NCBI GenBank assembly: GCA_937989875.1 | Contig: CALKBO010000014.1 | Span: 1-14,020, forward strand | Length of the DNA stretch: 14,020 bases | Direction of reading: 5' to 3' | Source of the DNA: an uncultured Collinsella sp. | Lineage (GTDB): Bacteria; Actinomycetota; Coriobacteriia; Coriobacteriales; Coriobacteriaceae | Shown: positions 14,015 through 14,020 of the stretch, in pieces | Position numbering within the stretch: the first letter of the stretch is position 1 | Layout of the letters: each line of letters begins with the position of its first letter | Program-made: the position numbers and the translations under genes | The notes under the pieces: model-generated | Databases searched by the model: none | What the model saw: only the letters and a program-made list of their open reading frames with translations | What the model was told of the DNA's origin: nothing

Positions 14015-14020
14015 AGTTCA
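13997..14020. repeat. IS terminal inverted repeat (transposase 5' side)
   Basis: Reverse complement starts TGAACTGCCTCCCATTTC and pairs with 12572-12595 at 21 of 24 positions. It overlaps the hairpin at 13981-14014. Confidence 0.85.

Larger units (their letters stand above)
12572..14020 (-). mobile_element. IS3-family insertion sequence, apparently full length
   Basis: About 1.45 kb bounded by 24-base terminal inverted repeats at 12572-12595 and 13997-14020, 21 of 24 matching, beginning TG and ending CA as is usual for IS3. It holds orfA and orfB on the minus strand with a frameshift site and an intact DDE catalytic triad. The second end coincides with the window end, so one or a few more bases and the target duplication cannot be checked. 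Its GC content is higher than that of the neighbouring genes. It lies between the 5'-nucleotidase gene and unseen DNA. Confidence 0.88.

Noticed and set aside
1..14020. tRNA, rRNA or other known RNA genes
   Set aside because: No cloverleaf with a CCA-type end and TTCGA arm, and no rRNA-like stretch, was recognised on either strand.

Overview
The window looks like chromosomal DNA of a GC-rich, host-associated actinobacterium, most likely a Coriobacteriia member of the Collinsella type. This is inferred from the codon usage, a fused FeoA-FeoB iron transporter, a surface protein ending in an actinobacterial LAATG (class E sortase type) signal, and a lone glucose-type EIIA. The genus assignment is an inference; no 16S or other marker is present.

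Layout. Minus strand, 90-2450: FeoA-FeoB ferrous iron transporter, with a promoter and DtxR/IdeR-like boxes upstream. 2451-2922: a 472-base gene-free stretch, most of it built from inverted repeats. It holds three hairpins at an exact 62-base pitch, a fourth competing hairpin, and a 22-base-arm hairpin that also looks like the terminator of the next gene. Minus strand, 2923-3822: a small alpha/beta-hydrolase esterase, divergent from the plus-strand genes. Plus strand: glucose-type PTS EIIA (4066-4629), asparaginyl-tRNA synthetase asnS (4811-6214), each followed by a strong intrinsic terminator, then a WYL-type regulator (6473-7261). Next comes a three-gene ABC importer of the TrpXYZ/LivH-like type: lipoprotein 7423-8403, permease 8607-9530, ATPase 9523-10317, closed by two tandem terminators. 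A sortase-anchored, secreted 5'-nucleotidase follows (10476-12503). The right end (12572-14020) is an IS3-family insertion sequence transcribed on the minus strand, with both terminal inverted repeats, an orfA/orfB -1 slippery site and a hairpin that covers the orfA ribosome binding site.

How it works together. The genes are mostly nutrient acquisition and housekeeping: iron uptake, sugar phosphotransfer, amino-acid-type import, nucleotide salvage at the surface, and tRNA charging. They look like separate transcription units, apart from the ABC importer, whose permease and ATPase genes overlap by 8 bases. The most unusual content is non-coding. The 2609-2896 hairpin array shares a 12-base exact match with the terminal repeat of the IS 9.8 kb away, which suggests that the array and the IS ends may be related. 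No complete new enzymatic or defence system was seen.
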